Shown here one piece after another: positions 18,071 to 26,650 of a DNA stretch of 64,000 nt; the stretch's first letter is position 1, and the number at the start of each line of letters is the position of its first letter. The DNA comes from Flavobacterium succinicans (GTDB lineage: Bacteria; Bacteroidota; Bacteroidia; Flavobacteriales; Flavobacteriaceae). The DNA lies in assembly GCF_001662485.1 (NCBI RefSeq), contig NZ_JMTM01000017.1, positions 1 to 64,000 on the forward strand, in the 5' to 3' direction. The notes beneath the pieces are model-generated. The model had not been told where the DNA came from and made no database searches. It was given only the letters and a program-made list of their open reading frames with translations. Made by a program: the position numbers and the translations under genes.

Positions 18071-18218
18071 GTTACCACATAGAAACATAGAATTTATAGC
18101 TTTGATAAAGAAGTAATAGACGTTTTACTATTCACATAGATATTCTTTGTGTAAAATAGTGCTATTTCTATTTTTCTTTCGCTAGTGGTCATTAATCTGT
18201 GAATCTATGTGGTTGAAC
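18071..18218. repeat. Palindromic intergenic repeat with inverted ends
   Basis: About 148 bases whose ends are inverted copies of each other (ACCACATAGA at 18074-18083 and TCTATGTGGT at 18204-18213, with partial matches further in) and an internal CACATAGATATTCTTTGTG dyad. It has no coding frame. It looks like a MITE- or REP-like unit of the kind scattered through flavobacterial genomes. Confidence 0.55.
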
Positions 18219-18242
18219 TTTTTTTTAAGTTTGTCAAAAGTC

Positions 18243-20651
18243 TTAGTTTTTCAAATACTTCTCTAAGAATTGATCTTGTTCCCATAGCAAGTGCAAGATG
18301 TTTTCTTTGGCGGCGTAACCGTGACTTTCTTTAGGTAAAATTACCATACGTGCAGGGCCACCCAATCCTTTTATGGCTTGGAAATAACGTTCTGTTTGCA
18401 AAGTAAAAGTACCAGGATTATTGTCCGCTTCTCCGTGAACTAATAGTAAAGGAGTTTTCATTTTGTCTGCGTGCATAAAAGGTGACATGGTATTGTATAC
18501 CTCTGGTGTTTCCCAGTAATTACGTTGTTCGCTTTGGAAACCAAAAGGTGTTAAGGTTCTGTTGTAAGCGCCACTTCGAGCAATTCCGCAAGCAAAAAGA
18601 TTGGAATTTGTCAACAAATTAGCCGTCATAAAAGCACCGTAAGAGTGACCACCCACAGCGACTTTTTTTCTGTTGATATAACCCAAAGCGTCAACTGCGT
18701 TGATAGCAGCTTCAGCATTGTCTACTAGTTGAGAGATAAAGTTGTCGTTAGGTTCGGTTTTGCCTTCTCCGATAATTGGGAAAGAAGCGTCGTCTAAAAC
18801 CACATAGCCTTTGGTCACCCAGTACACAAATGAACCATAGTTAGGAAAGGTAAATTCGTTAGGATTTTGAGTACTTTGTCCTGCGCTGTTTTTGTCTTTG
18901 TATTCGGCAGGGTAGGCCCAAATTAGTAAAGGCAATTTTTCTTTTTTGGCTTTGTCATAACCTACAGGCAAGTACAAGGTTCCAGATAATTCTACACCAT
19001 CTTTACGTTTGTATTTGATTACCTCTTTGCTCACATTTTTAATGCTTTCAAATGGATTTTTGAAATCGGTGATAGGAGTAAGTTTGTCTTTTTGGTTGAT
19101 GTTTCTGAAGTAGTAATTTGGGTAATCGTTTTTGGACTGAATTTGTACCAAAACCGTTCCTTTTTTGAAATCCTCTACTTCGATTAAATCTTCTTTTTTG
19201 TCTTTAAAAGTAGAAGTATACAAACGTTTGCTTTGTAACGTTTTTAAATTCAATTCGTCAATGAATGGAAATTGTCCTTCTTTGGTGTACCCATCTCCAA
19301 TACGGAAAGCTTTGTCGTTTTCGATAGCCAAAACATAGCGGTTGTATTGATTTTTTCTAGTTTCAAAATTACCTGGATCAGCGTATACGTCTTGTGAGTT
19401 TCTGTCGGTAATCACTTTTGGTTGTTGTGATGGATTCGATGGATTGATCAAGTATGTTTTGGTATTTCTAGTGTCATACCATTCATCTGAAACGATAGCA
19501 ACGTTGTCATTTCCCCAAGTAATATCGCTAAAACGTTGAGGTGTTTTCACTAACGAAGTTGGATTGGCTGTAAATGGAGCTTCCCATAAAAACATTTCGT
19601 CTCTAAACGCAACTTTATTTGCTGGATCTCCTTCGTCTAAGGCTTGTACAAAAGCCAAAGTAGCTGGTTTGTCGTTTCTCCACATTAGGGATCTTTTTCC
19701 TTTTTGAACCGCCATAAATCCTTTTGGCATAATTTCGGTCAATGGGGTTTCGTTTACGACTTTTATTTCCCTTCCGCTTTTGTCATACACTACGGATTTC
19801 ATCGGGAAACGATTCAAAGGAACGATATAAGAAAACGGTTTTTGAATCGTAGTAATCATAATATAATTCCCATCAGGAGATAAACTTTGACCTGCAAACA
19901 TATCTGCTGATTTGAATAGGGTTTTGTTACCACTCAATGTGATTTTGTATAATTCAGAAGTGATGATGTTTTCAAAATTGATCTCGTCATTTTTGTTTTT
20001 CAACATGTCTGGATAGGTTCTGTTTTGAGATTTTGCACCACTAGCATTCGAGATAATTGGTCCAGCTGGCAAATCTTTTTTGGCATCCAATAAAGGTTTT
20101 CTGTTGCTAGGCAAAAGTTTTACCAATACTGTTTCGTTGTCGCCAAACCAGCTAAACGGAGCACCTAAGTTGGCATTCAAATTCGCCTCGGTTAATTTTT
20201 TGGCTTGAGCCGAAGCCACATCAATTACCCAAAGTTCTACACCATTGGCAGCGGTATTTGTAAACAAAATTTTAGTATCGTTCGGCGACCAAGACAGATT
20301 GCTAATTTTTGCATTAGCTGGTAATCCCTCCACTTGAACTTCGTTTTTATCTTTTATTTTTCGAAGTTTTAAGTTGTTGATGTACGTTACTGTACTCGAA
20401 ATATTCGTCACAGGATTGATACGCAACCCGCCCAAACGCAATTCGTCTTGATTGAGTTCTTCAAGCGTTTTGTACGTGTTTCTGTAGGAAAGCAAAAGGT
20501 ATTCTTTTTTGGTATCCATCGAAACCGAAGGGGCTCTTTCGTAATCGGCTAAATCTAAAATGGATTTAGAAGGTTTTTGATAGCTCAGGTTTTCTTGAGC
20601 TAACATAGAAAAACCGAAACCTAGAAACAGGAGTGTGAGTTTTAACTTCAT
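18243..20651 (-). CDS. Secreted S9 family (prolyl oligopeptidase-type) serine peptidase
   Basis: An 802-aa protein with a signal peptide ending in 'SMLAQ'. A beta-propeller-like region (about 40-520) precedes an alpha/beta-hydrolase domain with the catalytic Ser in 'GGHSYGA' (about 670), Asp in 'HGEADNN' (about 743) and His in 'ESHGYAA' (about 777). This is the S9 layout found in Bacteroidota dipeptidyl or glutamyl-type peptidases of the periplasm. The specificity is not readable. Transcribed alone from the minus strand, divergent from the ketoacyl synthase gene. Confidence 0.92.
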   Translation of the reverse strand: MKLKLTLLFLGFGFSMLAQENLSYQKPSKSILDLADYERAPSVSMDTKKEYLLLSYRNTYKTLEELNQDELRLGGLRINPVTNISSTVTYINNLKLRKIKDKNEVQVEGLPANAKISNLSWSPNDTKILFTNTAANGVELWVIDVASAQAKKLTEANLNANLGAPFSWFGDNETVLVKLLPSNRKPLLDAKKDLPAGPIISNASGAKSQNRTYPDMLKNKNDEINFENIITSELYKITLSGNKTLFKSADMFAGQSLSPDGNYIMITTIQKPFSYIVPLNRFPMKSVVYDKSGREIKVVNETPLTEIMPKGFMAVQKGKRSLMWRNDKPATLAFVQALDEGDPANKVAFRDEMFLWEAPFTANPTSLVKTPQRFSDITWGNDNVAIVSDEWYDTRNTKTYLINPSNPSQQPKVITDRNSQDVYADPGNFETRKNQYNRYVLAIENDKAFRIGDGYTKEGQFPFIDELNLKTLQSKRLYTSTFKDKKEDLIEVEDFKKGTVLVQIQSKNDYPNYYFRNINQKDKLTPITDFKNPFESIKNVSKEVIKYKRKDGVELSGTLYLPVGYDKAKKEKLPLLIWAYPAEYKDKNSAGQSTQNPNEFTFPNYGSFVYWVTKGYVVLDDASFPIIGEGKTEPNDNFISQLVDNAEAAINAVDALGYINRKKVAVGGHSYGAFMTANLLTNSNLFACGIARSGAYNRTLTPFGFQSEQRNYWETPEVYNTMSPFMHADKMKTPLLLVHGEADNNPGTFTLQTERYFQAIKGLGGPARMVILPKESHGYAAKENILHLLWEQDQFLEKYLKN

Positions 20652-21044
20652 GAAGTATTAATTTATGAATTAGAATTTGTAAGCGATAAAATTAGACTAA
20701 TTTACTCACAAAATATTATATCAGTGCTAAATAATATTATTTACTTTAAAAACAGAAAGTTAGTTAATCGAGTTCGATTAGTTAGTGATTTCAGATTTGA
20801 TTCTTGTTTTTTTGAGGATTTTTAGATAAGAAAGTAGTAATTATTAACTGGTGATTATTTTATCTTAAACTTGACCGTATTGACCTTATGTTCTGACCGA
20901 GCATTCGAAAATTATCTATTTATTCGCTTATTTTTAGTCCAAAATAGAGCTAGTTAATAAAGATGAAGGGCTTATTTTTTTTACGTTAAAAATGATTATA
21001 TCAAAAAAATGAGTAAATTGTGAGCTGTCTTTTTAAAAGATGTT
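20652..21044. other. Divergent intergenic region with a dyad
   Basis: Between the S9 peptidase and ketoacyl synthase genes. It contains a perfect dyad TAATCGA-GT-TCGATTA at 20765-20780, possibly an operator for either gene. Otherwise AT-rich with nothing recognisable. Confidence 0.5.
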
Positions 21045-21052
21045 TAATTTTG
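21045..21052 (+). promoter_or_regulatory. -7 box of the ketoacyl synthase gene
   Basis: TAATTTTG, an exact TAnnTTTG match, 31 bases before the ATG. Confidence 0.5.
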
Positions 21053-21083
21053 TCACTCAATTTTTAATGAAAAACAAATACTT

Positions 21084-22091
21084 ATGTATCACTCTAAAAT
21101 AGCAGGATTAGGATTTTATGTGCCTTCGAATGTGGTAACAAATGATGATTTATCTAAAATAATGGAGACCAATGATGAATGGATTCAGGAACGCACCGGA
21201 ATTAAGGAGCGCCGACACATCATCAAAGGAGAAGACACCACAACAACGATGGGTGTAAAGGCGGCCGAGATTGCTATTCAGCGTGCTGGTATTGCCAAAG
21301 AAGATATTGATTTTGTTGTTTTTGCTACTTTAAGTCCCGATTATTATTTTCCAGGACCAGGAGTTTTGGTGCAGCGTGATTTAGGTTTAAAAACTGTAGG
21401 CGCTATTGATATTAGAAATCAATGCTCTGGTTTTGTATACGGATTGTCTGTGGCTGATCAATACATCAAAACTGGAATGTACAAAAACGTTTTGGTGATT
21501 GGATCTGAGGTGCATTCAACAGGATTAGACATGACAACACGTGGTCGTGGTGTATCTGTAATTTTTGGAGATGGAGCAGGAGCCGCTGTTTTGTCAAGAG
21601 AAGAAGATTTGACCAAAGGAATTTTGTCTACGCATTTGCATTCAGAAGGACAACATGCTGAAGAATTATCGCTTATTGCACCAGGAATGGGTGGTCGTTG
21701 GGTAAATGATATTTTGGCCGATAATGACCCGAATGACGAAAGTTATTTCCCTTACATGAACGGACAATTTGTATTCAAAAATGCAGTAGTTCGTTTTGCT
21801 GAGGTAATCAACGAAGGACTACAAGCCAACAATTTAGAAGTTTCAGATATTGACATGTTGATTCCACATCAAGCGAATTTGAGAATTTCGCAATTCATTC
21901 AAAACAAATTCAAATTATCAGACAATCAAGTTTATAATAATATTCAAAAATACGGAAACACAACTGCAGCTTCTATTCCAATTGCTTTGACCGAAGCTTG
22001 GGAACAAGGGAAAATCAAGTCGGGCGACACCGTTGTTTTAGCTGCTTTTGGTAGTGGATTTACTTGGGCGAGTGCGATTATCAAGTGGTAA
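21084..22091 (+). CDS. fabH: 3-oxoacyl-ACP synthase III family protein
   Basis: A 335-aa thiolase-fold enzyme with the KAS III triad: C114 ('RNQCSGFVYG'), H262 ('PHQANLRI') and N292 ('YGNTTAASIP'). KAS III condenses an acyl-CoA with malonyl-ACP to start fatty-acid synthesis. There are no plsX, fabD or acpP neighbours, so this is probably a stand-alone KAS III-like copy that may work on a special starter or in another pathway. The symbol is by family, not proven. Confidence 0.88.
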   Translation: MYHSKIAGLGFYVPSNVVTNDDLSKIMETNDEWIQERTGIKERRHIIKGEDTTTTMGVKAAEIAIQRAGIAKEDIDFVVFATLSPDYYFPGPGVLVQRDLGLKTVGAIDIRNQCSGFVYGLSVADQYIKTGMYKNVLVIGSEVHSTGLDMTTRGRGVSVIFGDGAGAAVLSREEDLTKGILSTHLHSEGQHAEELSLIAPGMGGRWVNDILADNDPNDESYFPYMNGQFVFKNAVVRFAEVINEGLQANNLEVSDIDMLIPHQANLRISQFIQNKFKLSDNQVYNNIQKYGNTTAASIPIALTEAWEQGKIKSGDTVVLAAFGSGFTWASAIIKW

Positions 22092-22115
22092 ACTAAAGTT
22101 ACGACTAAGGAAACG

Positions 22116-22152
22116 AAAAGGTCTGGAGCAAATGTTCTAGGCCTTTTTTTTT
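22116..22152 (+). terminator. Terminator of the ketoacyl synthase gene
   Basis: A 14-bp stem with G-U pairs (22116-22129 with 22134-22147), loop AAAT, followed by a T run. Confidence 0.85.
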
Positions 22153-22185
22153 AAATATATACAAGTTTAGGAAAAAGACTTTTCA

Positions 22186-22262
22186 TTTTGTCATTCCGAC
22201 AGAGGAGGAATCACACCAATTGGATACATTTTGTGTTTCTTCGTTCCTAAGAATGAAAAAAA
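22186..22262. repeat. Palindromic intergenic repeat remnant
   Basis: Short inverted ends (TCATTC near 22191 and GAATGA near 22251) enclose a GACAGAGGAGGAATCAC segment. Its wording (TCATTCCGAC...GGAGGAATC) matches a repeat type I recognise from other Bacteroidota intergenic DNA. Probably a decayed, non-coding repeat copy. Confidence 0.45.
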
Positions 22263-22489
22263 AACGCTTAAGTTAATGACATTGCTCTAATGCAGACAAG
22301 TAGGCGGTTTTTAGTGATTAGAAAGTAGTAAACAATGGTGATATTTTGTAAGAAGATTTTAGAAAGTTTCGATAAGTTTTGTAGAAAAAAGGATATATTT
22401 TGGATTACATAAAGTATGACGCTTATCCTACCTGTCTGCCACAATTCGGGTGGCTTTGTATACTTTTGTCATAAATGTACATAAGTTGT

Positions 22490-22503
22490 TGGTAAGCTTA
22501 CCA
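22490..22503. promoter_or_regulatory. 14-bp perfect palindrome upstream of the R-M operon
   Basis: TGGTAAGCTTACCA, fully self-complementary. It lies 22 bases after a TACTTTTG box (22461-22468) that matches the -7 consensus. It may be an operator for a longer R-M leader transcript; no protein is assigned. Confidence 0.35.
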
Positions 22504-22574
22504 CAGCATAGAATATTTAACTAAATCAAGACGCTCTAAAAAACTAAAAGAGCTAAAGTTTTCCAAAACCTAAA

Positions 22575-22636
22575 TGCTAACTGTAGTATGTAGTATGAAC
22601 AAAAGTATAATCTTACTTTGTGCTAACTATAGTATA
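22575..22636 (+). promoter_or_regulatory. Duplicated operator (C-box-like) and promoter of the R-M controller gene
   Basis: Two copies of TGCTAACTrTAGTATr (22575-22590 and 22621-22636, 14 of 16 identical). The second copy contains overlapping palindromes ACTATAGT and AGTATACT. Between them sits a near-consensus -7 box TTACTTTG (22613-22620). The second copy covers the expected transcription start, 5 bases before the ATG at 22641. This arrangement resembles the C-boxes through which R-M controller proteins activate and later repress their own gene. Confidence 0.6.
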
Positions 22637-22640
22637 CTCA

Positions 22641-22868
22641 ATGAACACAGAATTATCTCAAAATTTCGGTAAAATTATTAGAGAACTTCGATATGAAAAA
22701 AAACTTTCTCAAGAAGAATTAGGATTTCAATCTAATCTTCATAGGACTTATATTGGAATGATTGAAAGAGGAGAAAAAAATATTACTCTCGAAAATATTG
22801 AAAAATTGTCAAAAGGTCTTGATGTATCTATGAAGTTAATATTTGAAAAACTTAATAAAATACATTAA
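22641..22868 (+). CDS. XRE-family HTH regulator, probable R-M controller (C) protein
   Basis: A 75-aa protein that is essentially one XRE helix-turn-helix ('LSQEELGFQSNLHRTYIGMI', 22-41), the size and layout of type II R-M controller proteins. I start it at the ATG at 22641, because the in-frame GTG at 22620 lies in the promoter and operator. Its stop overlaps the nuclease ATG by one base (TAATG), so nuclease and controller are co-translated. This delays nuclease production when the system enters a new cell, by analogy with known C proteins. Confidence 0.85.
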   Translation: MNTELSQNFGKIIRELRYEKKLSQEELGFQSNLHRTYIGMIERGEKNITLENIEKLSKGLDVSMKLIFEKLNKIH

Positions 22869-24064
22869 TGAAAATCACATTTTTAGGGCAAGGTTTCGAG
22901 TCCGAATCAAAAAAATCTGTTGGCAATACAATAATCAAATTATTCAAAGAAAATAAATTTAACTCTTTTACTGGTATTTCTGCATTCGCTAGTGAAGCTG
23001 GTGTTGTAGGACTTTCTGAATGTATTGCTAGTGGAGCCGAATTTTATAAAACTTTGAACTTAATTGTCGGGGTTGACCAAGAAGGGACTTCAAAGAAAGC
23101 ATTAATAGAAATTAATGAACTAGCAATAAACAGTTACATATTTTATCAAAAAGAGTCACCAATTTTTCATCCAAAAATATATTTATTTGAAGGCGAAAAT
23201 GACACAACATTAATAGTAGGCTCATCTAATTTAACAGCAAGAGGTTTTTTTGGAAACATTGAAAGTTCATTAATGGTTGAATTCAAAAATGATAATGCAG
23301 ATGGAATAAAGCTACTAAAAGAAGTAAAAGATTATTACAGTACATTATTTGACTTCACAGATAAAAATTTATTTAAAATTTCACCAAAAATAATCAATCA
23401 ATTTGTTAGTGAAGGAATTGTTCCAACAAGAAAAGTTTGGAAGAAAAAACACAAGAAAAATACTTCCAATAAAGCACCACAAGAAGAAAGTGACTTGGTA
23501 ATTCCAAAAAGACCAACAGTCAAAATTCCATCAAATTTTAAAGGCAGATACAAATCAAATAAAACTGTTTCAAAACTAATAACAGAACTCGAAATTAAAA
23601 ATGATTTTGAATTTGAAAATGTTGAGAATAATAAAATCTTATGGGAAAGTGGCCCTTTAAAAGAGAGAGATTTAAATATTCCTAAAGGACAAAATACAAA
23701 TCCAACTGGTTCTATGCTTTTCAAAAAAGGAGCTCTAAAAGATATTAATACAAGACATTATTTTCGCGATGAAGTTTTTCAAACTTTAGCATGGTCATTT
23801 GATACAAGGATAAATAGAACACATATTGAAAGAGTTGTTGCTGATTTTAAAATAGTGATTTCTGGTATTGATTATGGCACTTTTCAGTTAGGTATATCAC
23901 ATAATACAAATAGTGAACATTTGGAGGATGTAAAACAACCTGCTACTCAATTACATTGGGGAGAAGCAAAATATTTAATAGCCCAAGATGAGTTAATTGG
24001 AAAAACAGCAACTCTCTTTAAAGACGTAACTGTTGCAGATGCGTTTACCTTGATTATCGAATAA
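22868..24064 (+). CDS. PLD-type (NgoFVII-like) restriction endonuclease
   Basis: A 398-aa protein. Residues 20-160 form a phospholipase D-type nuclease domain with a single catalytic motif: H101, K103 ('HPKIYLFEG') and 'GSSNLTARG' (118-126) with E132. As in BfiI and Nuc, two subunits would pair to build one metal-independent active site. After a Lys-rich linker (about 185-225), residues 290-398 resemble the B3-like DNA-binding domain of NgoFVII-family nucleases. It sits between the C-protein gene and the second regulator/methylase pair. Recognition site unknown. Confidence 0.85.
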   Translation: MKITFLGQGFESESKKSVGNTIIKLFKENKFNSFTGISAFASEAGVVGLSECIASGAEFYKTLNLIVGVDQEGTSKKALIEINELAINSYIFYQKESPIFHPKIYLFEGENDTTLIVGSSNLTARGFFGNIESSLMVEFKNDNADGIKLLKEVKDYYSTLFDFTDKNLFKISPKIINQFVSEGIVPTRKVWKKKHKKNTSNKAPQEESDLVIPKRPTVKIPSNFKGRYKSNKTVSKLITELEIKNDFEFENVENNKILWESGPLKERDLNIPKGQNTNPTGSMLFKKGALKDINTRHYFRDEVFQTLAWSFDTRINRTHIERVVADFKIVISGIDYGTFQLGISHNTNSEHLEDVKQPATQLHWGEAKYLIAQDELIGKTATLFKDVTVADAFTLIIE

Positions 24065-24091
24065 ATATTTTCATAGTTCAAAAATTTAATT

Positions 24092-24117
24092 TACTTTTGG
24101 ACTGAAGTTGTCCAAAA
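24092..24117 (+). promoter_or_regulatory. Promoter-operator of the second HTH regulator and methylase
   Basis: A perfect dyad TTTTGGAC-N7-GTCCAAAA (24095-24117) overlaps the -7 box TACTTTTG (24092-24099) and ends 4 bases before the ATG at 24122. A protein bound here would block transcription, so autorepression by the encoded XRE protein is likely. Confidence 0.65.
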
Positions 24118-24121
24118 CACT

Positions 24122-24439
24122 ATGCACATAGAAAAATCATTCGGAGAAACAATTAGAGATTTACGCATTGAAAATCATCTAACATTACGTCAAGTTGCAG
24201 ATTATTTAAAAATTGACACTTCAATGCTTGGTAAAATTGAAAAGAACAGTCGAAATCCATCGAAACAATTCATTAAGGATATTTCAAATTTATTTAGCAT
24301 TGATGAAGACTTACTTACTGTAGCTCATTTAAGCGATACTGTTGTATATTCAATTTTAGATGAGGAATTAGCCAGCGAAGTTTTAAAAGTTGCAGAAGAG
24401 AAAATCAATTATTACAATAAAAATAAAGCTACCAAATAA
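24122..24439 (+). CDS. XRE-family HTH regulator upstream of the methylase
   Basis: A 105-aa protein: XRE helix-turn-helix at residues 8-62 ('LTLRQVADYLKIDTSMLGKI') and a C-terminal helical extension (65-105) likely for dimerisation. It differs clearly from the 75-aa controller upstream. Its stop overlaps the methylase ATG by one base, so regulator and methylase are coupled. The dyad on its own promoter suggests it keeps methylase level in check. Confidence 0.85.
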   Translation: MHIEKSFGETIRDLRIENHLTLRQVADYLKIDTSMLGKIEKNSRNPSKQFIKDISNLFSIDEDLLTVAHLSDTVVYSILDEELASEVLKVAEEKINYYNKNKATK

Positions 24440-26046
24440 TGCAATTAATTAAAGAAGCGTCAGACGAAAAATTAAGAGGTGGTTTCTACACACCAGAACC
24501 AATTGCAGCATTTATTTTGAAATGGGCTTTTAATGGGAATAAAGAATTAGACATTTTAGAACCAAGTTGCGGAGATGGTATTTTTTTAAAAGAAATTCAA
24601 AAGAAAAATTACGAATACAATTCTGTTACTGCAATTGAATTTGATGAAATTGAAGCAGAAAAATCAGAATCAATTGGATTAAATAAATCAACAGTAATCA
24701 ATGAAGACTTTCATAAATACTGCATTAATACAGATAGGAAATTTGACTTAATTGTTGGAAATCCACCATATATTAGATACCAATATTTTGATAGAGAACA
24801 ACAACAATTTGCATCTGATATATTTAATAAAGCAAATTTAAAATATTCAAAATTAACAAACGCTTGGGTTTCATTTGTTGTAGGTTCATCTTTACTTTTA
24901 AAAGAACAAGGTAAAATTGGTTTCGTTTTGCCAGCTGAAATTCTTCAAGTTTCTTACGCTCAACCTTTGAGAGAATTTTTAGCTCATTTTTATAACAAAA
25001 TAAACATTGTTTCTTTTGAGAAACTTGTATTTCCTAATATTCAACAAGAAGTAGTTTTATTGCTTTGTGAGAAAAACAACTCTAATTCTCATTTAATTGA
25101 ACATCTGGAATTAAGAGACGCAGAAGAACTAAAAAAACTAGATGTTTCCAAATTAAAAAGCCCTAAAAAGAAAATTGATTTTAAGTCAAATAAATGGACT
25201 TTTTATTTTCTTGAACAAGAAGAAATTGACTTCCTAGAAAGACTTCAATCTGATAAAAAATTCAAGCAATTTGGTAAATTTGCAAAAGTAGAAGTCGGAA
25301 TTACAACTGGTTCAAATCCTTTTTTCACAGTTCCTCTTTCTACAGTACAATTCTATAATCTGGAAAAGTACGCAAAACCATTAGTTGGGAGAAGTGTTCA
25401 AGTTCCTAGTGCAATCTTCACAACCAAAGATTGGGATAAAAATAGAGATAAAGAAGCTAGAACACACTTTTTGTCCTTTCCAAAAAAAGCAGACTTAAAT
25501 GGTTCAATTGGTGCAAGAGATTACATAGCTTGGGGAGAAGAGGAAAAAATTAATGAAGGCTATAAATGTAGAATACGAGACGAATGGCAAATTGTTCCAT
25601 CACAAAGAATTTCAGAAGCTCTTTTTATTCGTAGAAATAATAATTATCCGAAATTAATTATTAATGAAGCTAAAGCGTTTACGACAGATACGATGCATCG
25701 TGTTACAGTCAAACCAAACATTGAGCTAAAAGCTTTGACTGCTAGTTATTACAATTCTTTATCATTAGCGTTTACAGAAATTTGTGGAAGAAGTCACGGA
25801 GGAGGGGTTCTTGAATTGATGCCTAATGAAGTAGAAAGAATTCTATTGCCTTACAATGAAAATAACTTTGATTTACTTCCTCTTATTGATAAAATGATAA
25901 GAGATAAAAAAGACATTTCGGAAATACTAAAAATAACAAACCAAAAAATACTGAAAGAAAATTACGGACTTTCTGACTCTGAAATTGAATTAGCAGATAG
26001 TATATGGAAAAAACTATCTAAAAGAAGACTGAACAGAGGAAAATAA
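24439..26046 (+). CDS. N6-adenine DNA methyltransferase of the R-M system
   Basis: A 535-aa class I methyltransferase of the Eco57I/TaqI type. Motif X-like 'RGGFYTPEPIA' (13-23), motif I 'LEPSCGDG' (40-47, AdoMet binding), and motif IV 'NPPY' (108-111), which specifies amino-group methylation of adenine. The C-terminal half (about 270-500) is a target-recognition region; 'GRSHGGGVLELMPNEVERI' lies near 455. It protects host sites from the PLD nuclease. No nuclease domain of its own is visible, so the adjacent gene provides cleavage. Confidence 0.92.
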   Translation: MQLIKEASDEKLRGGFYTPEPIAAFILKWAFNGNKELDILEPSCGDGIFLKEIQKKNYEYNSVTAIEFDEIEAEKSESIGLNKSTVINEDFHKYCINTDRKFDLIVGNPPYIRYQYFDREQQQFASDIFNKANLKYSKLTNAWVSFVVGSSLLLKEQGKIGFVLPAEILQVSYAQPLREFLAHFYNKINIVSFEKLVFPNIQQEVVLLLCEKNNSNSHLIEHLELRDAEELKKLDVSKLKSPKKKIDFKSNKWTFYFLEQEEIDFLERLQSDKKFKQFGKFAKVEVGITTGSNPFFTVPLSTVQFYNLEKYAKPLVGRSVQVPSAIFTTKDWDKNRDKEARTHFLSFPKKADLNGSIGARDYIAWGEEEKINEGYKCRIRDEWQIVPSQRISEALFIRRNNNYPKLIINEAKAFTTDTMHRVTVKPNIELKALTASYYNSLSLAFTEICGRSHGGGVLELMPNEVERILLPYNENNFDLLPLIDKMIRDKKDISEILKITNQKILKENYGLSDSEIELADSIWKKLSKRRLNRGK

Positions 26047-26095
26047 GCTAGTAGAAAATTAAAAATGGAAACGTTGAAAAAGCGAGCTCAGATCA

Positions 26096-26237
26096 CCGCA
26101 CTATTCTTACTTCTTAATAAATTTATTGTGTATCCTGCTCGAACGTCTCTGACTTCGAGCTATTTTAAATGATGTTGCCGTTCGTAAACGAGATAAAAGT
26201 CTGACGATTTTTTACGATAACTATTTTTAAATGATTA
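26096..26237. repeat. Direct repeat copy A flanking the MntA/HepT module
   Basis: About 142 bases, roughly 84% identical by eye to copy B at 27079-27221. Both copies keep two hairpins: GCTCGAA/TTCGAGC (26137-26160 here) and AAAAGTC with a pairing arm near 26195-26212. Changes between the copies largely preserve base pairing. Non-coding. Confidence 0.8.
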
Positions 26238-26347
26238 CCCCCGCTGTAGCTCGGAAACCTTGGCAAAAATAGGCCCAAAATTGTGAAAATTCAGAATATA
26301 GTATACATCTAAATTTGTTTTTATTATTTTTATAAAAAATTGAAAAA

Positions 26348-26650
26348 ATGAATTTAATTGAAAGTCATAGTAAAGATATTTTAAATTTATGTAAATCTCA
26401 TAAAGTGAAATCATTATATGCTTTTGGTTCAGTTTTAACTGATAAATTTAATTCAGAAAGCGACATTGATTTAATTGTTGATTTCCAAGAATTGGATGTT
26501 CTTGATTATGGAGATAATTATTATGATTTTAAATTTTCCTTAGAAAACATTTTTAACCGAAGTGTTGATTTACTTGAAGAAAAAGCAATAAAAAATCCCT
26601 TTTTTAGAAAAACTATAAATCAAAAAAAACAATTGATTTATGGACAATAA
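26348..26650 (+). CDS. mntA: MNT-type nucleotidyltransferase antitoxin (MntA)
   Basis: A 100-aa minimal nucleotidyltransferase with the motif GS-x10-DxD: G27, S28, D39 and D41 ('SESDIDLIVDF'), and the third aspartate D74 ('RSVDLLEE'). In MntA/HepT systems the antitoxin adds AMP to a tyrosine of the HEPN toxin and so inactivates it. All three catalytic aspartates are present. It overlaps the next gene by 11 bases, in the usual antitoxin-then-toxin order. Confidence 0.9.
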   Translation: MNLIESHSKDILNLCKSHKVKSLYAFGSVLTDKFNSESDIDLIVDFQELDVLDYGDNYYDFKFSLENIFNRSVDLLEEKAIKNPFFRKTINQKKQLIYGQ

